From contig NZ_SMFZ01000002.1 of assembly GCF_004339565.1 (NCBI RefSeq), positions 1,984,001 to 2,048,000 on the forward strand: a DNA stretch of 64,000 bases, read 5' to 3'. Below are positions 35,301 through 43,130 of the stretch, piece by piece. The translations under genes and the position numbers were made by a program. This stretch comes from Pseudonocardia endophytica (GTDB lineage Bacteria; Actinomycetota; Actinomycetes; Mycobacteriales; Pseudonocardiaceae). Each line of letters opens with the position of its first letter. Position 1 is the stretch's first letter. A model generated the notes under the pieces. The model saw nothing but the letters and a program-made list of their open reading frames with translations, was not told the DNA's origin and ran no database searches.

Positions 35301-35868
35301 GGTGGTGGCGGATCGCGCGGATCGCCGTGTGCCGGATCCGGAAGATCTCCCGGGTGCGCTCGTTGACCTCGAGGTCGAGGTAGCGCTGCCGGTAGCGGGT
35401 CTCGACGTCGCCCAGACCGCGGTGCTTGTCCGGCGGCTCGGCGAGCGCCTTGCCGAGCAGGACGGCGTGTTCGACGGCGATCGACAGCTCGCCGCGCTTC
35501 GTCGTCATCACGGTGCCCTCGACGCCGACCCAGTCGCCGCGGTCGAGGTCGTCGAAACGCCGGTGCTCGTCCGCGCCGCACTCGCGGGAGTCGACGAACA
35601 GCTGCAGCGCGCCCGTCCGGTCCCGCAGGCGTCCGAACGACAGCCCGCCCTGACGCCGGATCAGCTCCAGCCGGCCGGCCACCCGCACCCGTCCGGTCGT
35701 GCGCTCGTCCGGCCCGAGGTCGCCGTGCGCCTCGCGGAGGCCGGCCAGCGTGTGGTCGGTGTCGAAGCGGTACGGGTAGGAGTCGGTGCCCTCGGCCCGG
35801 CGCGCTTCGAGCTTGTGCAGGCGCCGTTCCCGCTGGTCGTCCGCGTGCGTCGCGACCTCGTCCGTCAC
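32326..35868 (-). CDS. lysX: LysX-type bifunctional lysyl-tRNA synthetase/lysylphosphatidylglycerol synthase, domains in reverse order
   Basis: A 1180-residue fusion. Residues 1-490 are a class II lysyl-tRNA synthetase: an OB-fold (GRLELIRRQGGLSFGRLRDR), motif 2 (RVFEIGRVFRNEGIDTRHNP) and motif 3 (GGLGIGIDRLVMLL). An Ala/Gly/Pro linker of about 100 residues follows, then six or so membrane helices (600-800) and an MprF-type DUF2156 domain (about 820-1150, DDKSFFFSRDGEAMIAYTYL). The protein charges tRNA with lysine and moves it to phosphatidylglycerol, hardening the membrane against cationic peptides. Mycobacterial LysX carries MprF first and LysU last; here the order is reversed. The GTG at 35868 was chosen; one 9 bases upstream is possible. 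Confidence 0.9.
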   Translation of the reverse strand: MTDEVATHADDQRERRLHKLEARRAEGTDSYPYRFDTDHTLAGLREAHGDLGPDERTTGRVRVAGRLELIRRQGGLSFGRLRDRTGALQLFVDSRECGADEHRRFDDLDRGDWVGVEGTVMTTKRGELSIAVEHAVLLGKALAEPPDKHRGLGDVETRYRQRYLDLEVNERTREIFRIRHTAIRAIRHHLEERGFTEVEGPVLGTIQGGASARPFITHHNALDIDLYLRIALELHLKRLIVGGLERVFEIGRVFRNEGIDTRHNPEFTMLEAYQAFADYHDMMDLVEGMVVAAARSALNKPEGPLVVHYGGHDLDLAATPWPRERFADMIANTTGERMHPGMPVADARSALDRLGLAYEQSWGPGRMMKEVYDERVQHDVVGPVFCIDYPTEVSPLARVHRDDPDYVERFELIVAGFELCNAYSEQNDPVAQLAAFTEEAKAKAGGDPEAGDIDLDYVRALEQGMPCTGGLGIGIDRLVMLLASVDSIREVVLFPTLRPEFTPPDGGPRGAPRAVVPPTPLPADGIPAQPLAMPSPAEPAHAGAGATSSRAPAAAVTGSAAVTGGAVAGGAGVATGGVVAAGGGAGTVAPLRSGDAVAPPPPVEPEHRGVRIVAWLTALSGLLQLISTLPVVHARLGPTEGALGPLWVPVAGHVASVLIGLLLILLADQLRRRKRLAWRVAVVLFALGLVLHLLKGPHPVAALIAAGLLVTLILLREQFRAPADPPSLLRLFRFVPIYLIAVIVFGVVALFLERGRISPDLSLGGALGTVFAGLIGLDGPYTYASPFFDEFFPAALLGLGILGVAVLVILIFRPIAQASPHTGDDWAHAERLVHTYGWDTLAYFALRDDKSFFFSRDGEAMIAYTYLGGYALVSGDPIGRPESVPVVLDEFLAMCDERAWHPALLAAREQSMPLYASRGFSAFYLGDEAIIDCRAFTLEGPEHKSLRAAVRRVGRSYSFRLVSEANASTTLVGQLNAISARWRGKAPERGFTMSLSQDIAGAGENPEFLLCVAVDADGVPGGFLRLVPAYGTSFGYTLDLMRHDPGAPNGMTEFLIASTAAALSDRGVSRLSMNFAMWGRLFADDVPFTPAQRLAQRAVRVLNPFFQIESLRAFNERFDPRWLPRVLAYRHRRDLPRVGLLYAGAEGFLAVPGLGELLVPRAVGGVTSPSAPDTVRDAAA

Positions 35869-35941
35869 CCACCGCACGATAGGTCCGGTTGTGGTGATCC
35901 CCCAGGGGGCAGAAGAGGCATACCCACTTTCGAGTACGGCG

Positions 35942-37372
35942 CTACGAACCGTGCCGCCCGTCGTCTCCCGTCGGCCTGCCCGCCCCGTGCGCGAACGAGG
36001 CGCCCTCCGGTCCACGCTGCGGCCCGGCCTGCGCGGACAGCCGGGGCAGGACCCGGCGCAGGTCGTCGACGAGCAGGTCGGCGAGATCGTGCGAGAAGCC
36101 GTTGCGCACGACGATCCGCAACGCGGCCACGTCGGTCCGGTCCGCCGGGAACGTGTATGCCGGGACCAGCCAGCCCTGCTCGCGCAGCGCGCCGGACACG
36201 TCGAACACGGAGAACGGCTGACCGTCGTCCACCGTGAACGCGAACACCGGAAGCTGCGAGCCGTCGGTGATCAGCCGGAACGGGCCGAGATCGGCGATCG
36301 TCGCGGACAGCCGGGTCGCGACGTCGCGGCAGGTCTGCTGGACCCGGCGGTAGCCGTCGTGTCCGAGCCGCAGGAAGTTGTAGTACTGGGCGATCACCTG
36401 CGCGCCGGGGCGGGAGAAGTTCAGCGCGAACGTCGGCAGGTCGCCGCCGAGGTAGTTCACCCGCAGCACGAGCTCCTCCGGCAGCGCGGCCGTGTCCCGC
36501 CAGAGCGCCCACCCGAGACCCGGGTACACGAGCCCGTACTTGTGCCCGGACGTGTTGATCGACGCGACGCGCTGCAGGCGGAAGTCCCAGCGCAGGTCAG
36601 GGTCGCAGAACGGGGCGACCATCGCGCCGGACGCGCCGTCGACGTGCACCGGGACGTCCGGTCCGCCGCCCGCGGCCAGCTCGTCGAGCGCGGCGCAGAT
36701 CTGCTCGACGGGCTCGTAGCTGCCGTCGAACGTGGAGCCGAGGACGGCGACGACGCCGATCGTGTTCTCGTCGCAGTGCGCGACGGCCTCCGCCGCCCCC
36801 AGGTGGAACCGGTTGCCCTCCATCGGCACGAGTCGCGGCTCGACCTCGAAGTAGCTCGCGAACTTGTCCCAGCAGACCTGGACGTTCGCGCCCATCACGA
36901 TGTTCGGGCGGTCGGTGGGCCTCCCGGCCGCGCGCCGGGCCTGCTGCCAGCGGCGCTTGAGCGCGAGCCCGCCGAGCATGCAGGCCTCGCTGGAACCGGT
37001 CGTCGAGCACCCGATCGCCGTCGCCGGGTCCGGCGCGTGCCACAGCGCGGCGAGCATCCGCACGCACCGCTGCTCCAGGTCGGCGGTGCGCGGGTACTCG
37101 TCCTTGTCGATCATGTTCTTGTCGAAGGACTCCTCCATCAGCCGCCGCGCCTGCGGCTCGCCCCACGTGGTGACGAACGTGGCCAGGTTGAGCCGGGCGT
37201 TGCCGTCGAGCATCAGCTCGTCGTGCACGGCCTGGTAGGCGACGTCCGGGTCGAGGCCGTCGTCGGGCAGCGTGAAGCGGGGGATCTCGACGGGTTCGCG
37301 GGCGAAGACCGGGTTCACCGGGACGCCGGGACGGTCCGGATCGGACTCGGACGGCGGGTGCGCGATCGGCAT
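35942..37372 (-). CDS. gadB: Glutamate decarboxylase
   Basis: A 476-residue PLP enzyme that converts glutamate to GABA and CO2, consuming a proton. The PLP lysine is in SINTSGHKYGLVYPGLGW. Other family signatures are GCSTTGSSEACMLGGLALKR, VPVHVDGASGAMVAPF and NYLGGDLPTFALNFSRPG. The length and motifs match GadA/GadB. The ATG at 37372 gives MPIAHPPSES. It lies 73 bases before lysX and 23 bases after the membrane-protein gene at 37396, so these are probably co-transcribed. Confidence 0.95.
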   Translation of the reverse strand: MPIAHPPSESDPDRPGVPVNPVFAREPVEIPRFTLPDDGLDPDVAYQAVHDELMLDGNARLNLATFVTTWGEPQARRLMEESFDKNMIDKDEYPRTADLEQRCVRMLAALWHAPDPATAIGCSTTGSSEACMLGGLALKRRWQQARRAAGRPTDRPNIVMGANVQVCWDKFASYFEVEPRLVPMEGNRFHLGAAEAVAHCDENTIGVVAVLGSTFDGSYEPVEQICAALDELAAGGGPDVPVHVDGASGAMVAPFCDPDLRWDFRLQRVASINTSGHKYGLVYPGLGWALWRDTAALPEELVLRVNYLGGDLPTFALNFSRPGAQVIAQYYNFLRLGHDGYRRVQQTCRDVATRLSATIADLGPFRLITDGSQLPVFAFTVDDGQPFSVFDVSGALREQGWLVPAYTFPADRTDVAALRIVVRNGFSHDLADLLVDDLRRVLPRLSAQAGPQRGPEGASFAHGAGRPTGDDGRHGS

Positions 37373-37395
37373 GCGACCAGACCGTAGACCCGTGA

Positions 37396-38169
37396 TCAGC
37401 GACCGGCGGGGGACTGATCGTCGGCGTGCGGTCCTCCGGTACCGGGTCCGTCGGTGCGCGGCCGGGCAGCGCGGGGCGCCGGCGCGTCGGCGAACAGGTC
37501 GACCACGCGGTCCCACCGGCTGCGCGAACCCGGCGGGAAGCGGCGCTCGGCCCGCGTGGCGCGCTCCCCTCCGGCTCGGTAGAACTTCTGCGCCCAGAAC
37601 GAACGCGGCCGGGCCAGCCGCAGCGCCGCGACCCAGGACACGACCGGCAGCAGCACCCCGACCAGTCCGAGCACGATCCGTCCCTTTCCGATCGCGATCA
37701 CCGACGCCAGCACGTTGATGCCGATCGTGACCATGACACCCCAGCCCGGCCCGGCGTCGTCGGCGTCGAACGGGTTGGCGCCCACCATGAGCATCAGACC
37801 GAGGGCGGCCGCGACGAGCACGGCGTCCACCGACCGCCTGCCCTCAGCCGCCCAGTACACGTCGTCGAGGCGCAGCCACAGCGCGAACTCGTCCAGCGTG
37901 AGCGCGGCTCCGACGCCGAACAGCGCGGCGAGCACCTCCAGCCAGGGTGACGGCGGCCGGTAGGTGAACTCGGCCGCCCCGACCCCGAGCAGCAGGAAGA
38001 TCCCGTAGACCTGGTGGTGGACGTGCACTCCGCCGACGGTCGTGTCCTTGAACGTGCTGCTCCCGCGCCGGATCGAGCGGACGATCAGGCGCGTGACGAC
38101 GAACGTCACGACGAACGCACCCAGCATCCAGAGCACGGGCACACGCACGCCCGTCACCGTGATCAGCAT
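37396..38169 (-). CDS. Conserved integral membrane protein, function unknown
   Basis: A 257-residue protein with five or six hydrophobic segments. Distinctive polar motifs face or flank the membrane: TVGGVHVHHQVYGIF and TLDEFALWLRLDDVYW, a His cluster and acidic residues that could bind metal. I recognise it only as a conserved actinobacterial membrane protein. GGGAGGG precedes the ATG. The frame stays open upstream through repeats to 40185, but that part is not a gene. It heads the gadB-lysX transcription unit and is divergent from hdeD. Confidence 0.75.
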   Translation of the reverse strand: MLITVTGVRVPVLWMLGAFVVTFVVTRLIVRSIRRGSSTFKDTTVGGVHVHHQVYGIFLLLGVGAAEFTYRPPSPWLEVLAALFGVGAALTLDEFALWLRLDDVYWAAEGRRSVDAVLVAAALGLMLMVGANPFDADDAGPGWGVMVTIGINVLASVIAIGKGRIVLGLVGVLLPVVSWVAALRLARPRSFWAQKFYRAGGERATRAERRFPPGSRSRWDRVVDLFADAPAPRAARPRTDGPGTGGPHADDQSPAGR

Positions 38170-38359
38170 CGGCCCTCCCACTGCGTACTCGGAACGCGCC
38201 ACGTGAACGTGACACGCGCGTCGATCATGTTGCACCCGTAACGCGTCGCCGCTCGGTGGCGAGTCCGACAGTGGCGGCATCCCGATGCGTACCGGTCGAC
38301 CGATCGGCTCGTACCCGGGCTGCCGAGCGACAACCGAGGTCGTTCGGAAGGAGCGCACG

Positions 38360-38962
38360 GTGACCGACACCGCGACGGGTGGGATGCGGGTACGACGCGA
38401 GGCGACCGGCTGGGGCTGGGTGTTGGCCTCGGGCATCGTGGGTGTGGTGCTCGGGATCGTGGCGCTGCTGTTCCCCGGCGCGGCGATCATCGGGGCGGCG
38501 ATAGCGCTGGGTCTGGGCCTGGTCGTGCAGGGTGTGCTGGAGATCGTCGTGGCGGTCCGCGCCCCGACCGGGACCGCGGGACGCGGCTGGATCGGCGCGT
38601 TCGGCGTGGTCGCCCTGATCGCCGGGATCCTCGTGGTCTTCCGGCCCGGCGGGGGCGTGCTGATCCTGGTCTGGGGCCTGATCCTGTGGTTCCTCGTCGC
38701 CGGCGTCCACGACCTGGTCGTCGCCGGATCCCAGCGCGAGCACCGCGGCTGGAACATCGCCGTCGGCGTGCTCGGCATCCTCGCGGGGCTGGTCCTGCTC
38801 GTGTCCCCTGGCACCGCGCTCGGCCTGATCGCCGTGTTCGTGGCGCTGGGCTTCCTGCTGCGCGGCGTCGCCGACATCGGCCTGGCCATGAGCATGCGGA
38901 AGGCGGCGCAGCCCTCGGCGGGCGCGTCCGAACCCGCCCCGGGCGGTCCGGCACCGGTCTGA
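38360..38962 (+). CDS. HdeD-family acid-resistance membrane protein
   Basis: A 200-residue protein with six membrane helices arranged as repeated pairs (GWVLASGIVGVVLGIVALLF, IAVGVLGILAGLVLLVSPGT), the pattern of the HdeD (DUF308) family. In Escherichia coli HdeD lies in the acid fitness island with the Gad system. Here it is divergent from a block containing gadB and a GadC-like antiporter. GGAAGGAG is 6 bases before the GTG. The molecular role is unknown. Confidence 0.85.
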   Translation: MTDTATGGMRVRREATGWGWVLASGIVGVVLGIVALLFPGAAIIGAAIALGLGLVVQGVLEIVVAVRAPTGTAGRGWIGAFGVVALIAGILVVFRPGGGVLILVWGLILWFLVAGVHDLVVAGSQREHRGWNIAVGVLGILAGLVLLVSPGTALGLIAVFVALGFLLRGVADIGLAMSMRKAAQPSAGASEPAPGGPAPV

Positions 38963-39153
38963 CCCGTGCCCGTCGGCCGACGGCGGTGTTCGTCCGCGCG
39001 CACCGCCGGAGAACGCGCTCCGATCCGGAGAATGCGAGCGTCTGGAAGCGTGCAGACGCCGGACCGGCGTGCAGTGACCGGATCAGCGCGCGAACCGGGG
39101 AACGACTCGCCGAGGGCCGGCTCCGTCGATCGGAGCGCGCGCGTCCGGTGAGA

Positions 39154-39343
39154 GCGCCCCGATCCGCGGGAGGCGCGCTGATCCGCGGGACGCGTGCTGA
39201 TCCGCGGGACGCGTGCTGATCCGCGGGACGCGTGCTGATCCGCGGGACGCGTGCTGATCCGCGGGACGCGTGCTGATCCGCGGGACGCGTGCTGATCCGC
39301 GGGACGCGCGCTGATCCGCGGGACGCGCGCTGATACGGAGAAC
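39154..39343 (+). repeat. Tandem array, 10 copies of a 19-bp unit (locus 2, left block)
   Basis: Ten contiguous 19-base units; six central copies are identical (GCGTGCTGATCCGCGGGAC), and the outer ones vary slightly. It begins about 190 bases after hdeD. The flank 38963-39153 holds degenerate single units. No gene is supported in the whole 38963-40335 gap. Confidence 0.95.
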
Positions 39344-40037
39344 GCGAGCGCCGAGAGGTGTGCGAACGCCGGAGCGGCGTGCGAACCGGGGCCTGCCCGC
39401 CGCGGCCGCCGATGTCGATCGGGACGCGTGCTGATCCGCGGGACGCGCGCTGATACGGAGAACGTGAGCGCCCGGAGGCGTGCGAACGCTGGAGCGGCGT
39501 GCGGACCGGGGACGGTCCGCCGGGCCGGCGCCGTCGGTCGGGACGCGTGCTGATCCGCGGGACGCGCCCCGATCCGCGGAACGCGCGCTGATCTGCGGAC
39601 GGCGCGCTGATCCGCGGAAGGCGCGCTGATACGGAGAACGCGAGCGCCCGGAGGCGTGCGAACGCTGGAGCGGTGTGCGAACCGGGGACGGCCCGCCGGG
39701 CCGGCGCCGTCGATCGGGACGCGTGCTGATCCGCGGGACGCGCCCCGATCCGCGGAACGCGCGCTGATCTGCGGACGGCGCGCTGATCCGCGGAAGGCGC
39801 GCTGATACGGAGAACGCGAGCGCCCGGAGGTGTGCGAACGCCGAAGCGGCGCGCGAACCGAGGACGGCCCGCCGCGGCTGGCGCCGTCGGGTCGGAACGC
39901 GTGCTGATCCGCGGAAGGCGCGCTGATGCGTGGAACGCGCGCTGATCTGGCGAACGCGAGCGCCCGGAGGTGTGCGAACGCCGGAGCGGCGTGCGAACCG
40001 GGGCCAGCCCGCCGCGGCCGGCGACGTCGATCGGAAC
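39344..40037 (+). repeat. Higher-order repeats between the 19-bp blocks
   Basis: About five copies of an ~85-base element containing AGCGCCCGGAGGCGTGCGAA and GCGTGCGAACCGGGG-type sequence alternate with short runs of 19-base units. The segments starting at 39541 and 39717 are a nearly identical 176-base tandem duplication, so the array has expanded recently. Reading frames open through it encode only repetitive peptides and are not genes. Confidence 0.85.
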
Positions 40038-40151
40038 GCGCGCTGATCCGCGGGACGCGCGCTGATCCGCGGGACGCGCTCCGATCCGCGGGACGCGCGC
40101 TGATCCGCAGGACGCGCGCTGATCCGCAGGACGCGTGCTGATCCGTTGTCC
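40038..40151 (+). repeat. Tandem array, 6 copies of a 19-bp unit (locus 2, right block)
   Basis: Six contiguous 19-base units of the form GCGCGCTGATCCGCGGGAC, the last degenerate (ends GTTGTCC). The following 40230-40330 stretch carries units of the ~30-base GCGAGAG/TCGTCC family also found at 32.0-32.2 kb. Confidence 0.93.
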
Positions 40152-40335
40152 GCGCGTGCCCGGCCGCGCGCGGGCACCGAATCACCGTGCGTGTGCGACG
40201 GCGTGCCGGTCCCGCGCCACCCGGCTGGGCTCGGCGAGCGCTCCGCTCGTCCAGCCCGGGCGCGCGAGAGGTGCTCCCGTCCGGCCCGGTGGTCGGCCGC
40301 GCCGTACGAGAACGGCTCCGGTCCGGGCCGACGGG

Positions 40336-41544
40336 TCAGACGCGCTCGAAGACGGCGGCGAGGCCCTGGCCGCCGCCGATGCACATCGTCTCCAGGCCGT
40401 AGCGGGCGTCGCGGCGGACCATCTCGCGGCTCAGCGTGGCCAGGATCCGGCCGCCGGTGGCGCCGACGGGGTGGCCGAGGGAGATGCCGGAGCCGTTGAC
40501 GTTGAGCCGCTCGTGGTCGGCGTCGGTGAACTTCCACTCCCGCAGGCAGGCCAGCACCTGGGCGGCGAACGCCTCGTTGAGCTCGATCAGGTCGATGTCG
40601 GCCAGCGACAGGTCCGCCGCGGACAGCGCCTGCGCGGTGGCCGGGACCGGTCCGATGCCCATCGTCGTCGGCGGCACCCCGCCCAGGCCCCAGGACACGA
40701 GCCGTACCAGCGGGCGCAGGCCCAGCTCCTCGGCCTTCTCCGGGCTGGTCACGATGCAGACGGCCGCGCCGTCGTTCTGCCCGGACGCATTGCCCGCGGT
40801 GACCGTCGCCTGGTCGTCGTTCTTCCCGAGCACCGGGCGCAGCGTGGCGAGCTTCTCGACCGTCGAGTCCGGCCGGATGTGCTCGTCGGCGTCCACGACG
40901 ACGTCGCCCTTGCGCTGATGAACGGTCACGGGGACGATCTCGTCGGCGAACCGGCCGGCCTGCTGCGCGGCGGCGGCGCGCTGGTGGGAGCGGACGGCGA
41001 ACTCGTCCTGCTCCTCGCGGGGGATCGAGTAGTCGCGGCGCAGGTTCTCCGCCGTCTCGAGCATGCCGCCGGGCACCGGGAAGTTCTCCCCGCCCGCCGT
41101 GACCCGGCCGCGGGCGAGCGCGTCCTCAAGCATCACCCCGCCGCCCTTGACACCCCAGCGCATCGACGTCGAGTAGAACGCGGCGCCGGACATCGACTCC
41201 GCACCGCCGGCGAGCACGACCTCGGATGCGCCCGTCTGGACCTGCATCGCCGCGTAGAGCACGGCCTGCAGCCCGGACCCGCAGCGACGGTCGATCTGCA
41301 GCCCGGACGCGGTCACCGGCAGCCCGGCGTCCAGCGCGGCGACCCGGCCGATCGCCGGGGCGTCCATCGTCGGGTAGCAGTGCCCGAGCAGGACGTCGTC
41401 GACGACGTCGCCGGGCAGCCCGGTCCGTTCCACCAGGGCGGAGATCACCGTCGCCGCCAGCGAGTGTGCCGGTACGTCCCTCAGCGCCCCGCCGAAGCCG
41501 CCGACCGGCGTCCGCACCGGCTCACAGATCACCGCGTCCCGCAT
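40336..41544 (-). CDS. pcaF: Beta-ketoadipyl-CoA/acetyl-CoA C-acyltransferase (thiolase)
   Basis: A 402-residue thiolase. The acyl-accepting Cys88 lies in QIDRRCGSGLQAVLYAA. The C-terminal catalytic elements are NGSGISLGHPVGATGGRI and the Cys of ETMCIGGGQGLA. In its operon it should cleave beta-ketoadipyl-CoA to succinyl-CoA and acetyl-CoA, the last step of the catechol pathway; on sequence alone a general acetyl-CoA acetyltransferase is possible. It is last in the leftward operon, 206 bases after pcaJ, across two hairpin repeats. Confidence 0.9.
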   Translation of the reverse strand: MRDAVICEPVRTPVGGFGGALRDVPAHSLAATVISALVERTGLPGDVVDDVLLGHCYPTMDAPAIGRVAALDAGLPVTASGLQIDRRCGSGLQAVLYAAMQVQTGASEVVLAGGAESMSGAAFYSTSMRWGVKGGGVMLEDALARGRVTAGGENFPVPGGMLETAENLRRDYSIPREEQDEFAVRSHQRAAAAQQAGRFADEIVPVTVHQRKGDVVVDADEHIRPDSTVEKLATLRPVLGKNDDQATVTAGNASGQNDGAAVCIVTSPEKAEELGLRPLVRLVSWGLGGVPPTTMGIGPVPATAQALSAADLSLADIDLIELNEAFAAQVLACLREWKFTDADHERLNVNGSGISLGHPVGATGGRILATLSREMVRRDARYGLETMCIGGGQGLAAVFERV

Positions 41545-41570
41545 GGGTGGTCACTCCTCCTCCGTCGTCG

Positions 41571-41625
41571 GCGAACGAACGGCACCGTCGAGCAATAAGA
41601 TTGCCCGAACGGCACCCTCGTTCGC
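41571..41625. repeat. Hairpin-forming repeat between pcaJ and pcaF, copy 1
   Basis: Outer arms GCGAACGA and TCGTTCGC enclose an inner hairpin GCAAT-AAG-ATTGC. The core GAACGAACGGCACC and the inner stem recur 86 bases to the right. Placed within the cat/pca operon, it could act as an RNA processing or attenuation element. Confidence 0.7.
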
Positions 41626-41655
41626 GGGGTCTCCCCGGTCGAGCCTCCACCCTCC

Positions 41656-41710
41656 CCGAACGAACGGCACCTTCGAGCAGTGTGATTGCTCCAACGGCCC
41701 GTTCGTTGGG
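41656..41710. repeat. Hairpin-forming repeat between pcaJ and pcaF, copy 2
   Basis: Outer arms CCGAACGAACGG and CCGTTCGTTGGG (one mismatch) enclose GAGCA-GTGTGAT-TGCTC. It matches copy 1 in layout but the loops differ. Compensating differences in the inner stem suggest that structure is conserved more than sequence. Confidence 0.7.
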
Positions 41711-41750
41711 AAATGGGGGTGGGATGGGCCTGGGCTGCCCGGGACACAGC

Positions 41751-42377
41751 TCAGTGCAGGGTTGCGCCGGTCCTCTCGCGGACCTCGTCCTCGGTCACGC
41801 CGTCGGCGGTCTCTACCAGCGTGAAGCCGTCGGGCGTCACGTCGATGACGGCCAGGTCGGTGACGATCCGGTTCACGCAGCCGAGGCCGGTGATCGGCAG
41901 CGAGCAGCGTTCGACGATCTTCGGGCTGCCGTCCTTGGCCACGTGGTCGGTCATCACGATCACACGCCGGGCGCCGTGCACCAGGTCCATCGCCCCGCCC
42001 ATCCCCTTGATCATCTTGCCGGGGATGGCCCAGTTCGCGAGGTCGCCGTTCTCGGCCACCTCCATCGCGCCCAGTACGGCGACGTCGACGTGCCCGCCGC
42101 GGATCATGCCGAACGAGTCCGAGCTGCCGAAGTAGCTCGCGCCCGGCAGCACGGTGACCGTCTCCTTGCCCGCGTTGATCAGGTCCGGATCCACCTCGTC
42201 GTCGCTCGGGTAGGGTCCGACGCCGAGGATCCCGTTCTCCGAGTGCAGCACCACCGTGCGCCCGGCCGGGATGTGCCCCGGCACGAGCGTCGGCATGCCG
42301 ATGCCGAGGTTGACGTACGAGCCGTCCGGCAGCTCGTCGGCGACGCGGGCCGCCAGCTCGTCACGAGTGAGACTCAC
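41751..42377 (-). CDS. pcaJ: 3-oxoadipate CoA-transferase, beta subunit
   Basis: A 208-residue subunit of the succinyl-CoA:3-oxoacid CoA-transferase family. The catalytic glutamate lies in LHSENGILGVGPYP, and GMGGAMDLVHGARRVIV is typical. With PcaI it moves CoA from succinyl-CoA to beta-ketoadipate. The GTG at 42377 overlaps the pcaI stop as GTGA, so the subunits are translationally coupled. Confidence 0.93.
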   Translation of the reverse strand: MSLTRDELAARVADELPDGSYVNLGIGMPTLVPGHIPAGRTVVLHSENGILGVGPYPSDDEVDPDLINAGKETVTVLPGASYFGSSDSFGMIRGGHVDVAVLGAMEVAENGDLANWAIPGKMIKGMGGAMDLVHGARRVIVMTDHVAKDGSPKIVERCSLPITGLGCVNRIVTDLAVIDVTPDGFTLVETADGVTEDEVRERTGATLH

Positions 42378-43120
42378 GATGACACCGTCCTGAACTCGAC
42401 CGGCTTCTCCACGTCCGGCACGTGCAGGACCCGCTGGACGTGGATGCCGTGGGTGTGCACGTGGTCCGGATCGATCTCCCCCGGTTCGACGAGGTGCTCG
42501 ACCTGCGCGATCGTCACCCTCCCGGCCGCCGCACAGTCCGGATTGAAGTTCCGCGCGGCGTGCCGGTACACGAGGTTCCCGTGCCGGTCGCCCTTCCACG
42601 CATGGACGAGACCGAAGGACGGGGCGAGCGCCCGCTCCAGGATGTAGCGCACGCCGTCGAACTCCCGGACCTCCTTCTCGGGCGACATGACGGCGACCGA
42701 GCCGTCGCTGTTGTACCGCCACGGCAGCCCGCCCTCCGCGACGAGCGTGCCGACCCCGGCCGGCGTGTAGAACGCCGGGATGCCGGTTCCGCCCGCGCGC
42801 AGCCGCTCGGCGAGCGTGCCCTGTGGGGTGAGCTCCAGCTCCAGCTCACCGGCCAGGTACTGGCGGGCGAACTCCTTGTTGTTGCCCACATAGGACCCGA
42901 TCGTGCGCCGGATCCGCCCGGCGGACAGCAGCGTGCCGAGCCCGAACCCGTCGACCCCGAGGTTGTTCGAGATGACCTCGAGATCGGTCGCGCCCTGGTC
43001 GATCAGGGCCGCGATCAGCACGGTCGGCACGCCGGACATGCCGAACCCGCCCACCGCCAGCGACGAGCCGTCGGCGATGTCCGCGACCGCCTCGGCCGCG
43101 GACGCGACCGTCTTGTCCAT
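42374..43120 (-). CDS. pcaI: 3-oxoadipate CoA-transferase, alpha subunit
   Basis: A 248-residue CoA-transferase alpha subunit. Characteristic motifs are GSSLAVGGFGMSGVPTVLI, ISNNLGVDGFGLGTLL and GTGIPAFYTPAGVGT. It pairs with PcaJ. The ATG at 43120 sits 6 bases after GAGAGG; a GTG immediately upstream would be too close to that site. It starts 10 bases after catC ends. Confidence 0.93.
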   Translation of the reverse strand: MDKTVASAAEAVADIADGSSLAVGGFGMSGVPTVLIAALIDQGATDLEVISNNLGVDGFGLGTLLSAGRIRRTIGSYVGNNKEFARQYLAGELELELTPQGTLAERLRAGGTGIPAFYTPAGVGTLVAEGGLPWRYNSDGSVAVMSPEKEVREFDGVRYILERALAPSFGLVHAWKGDRHGNLVYRHAARNFNPDCAAAGRVTIAQVEHLVEPGEIDPDHVHTHGIHVQRVLHVPDVEKPVEFRTVSS

Positions 43121-43130
43121 CACGTGCCTC

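Noticed and set aside
32023..36237. Open frame of about 1400 codons on the + strand opposite lysX
   Set aside because: It is a shadow of lysX and gadB in GC-rich DNA. Its composition is His/Arg/Gln-rich, it has no recognisable domain, and the opposite strand encodes clear protein families.
38170..40185. N-terminal extension of the membrane protein at 37396 through the repeat island
   Set aside because: The extension encodes only translated 19-base repeats. GGGAGGG and ATG at 38169 mark the real start.
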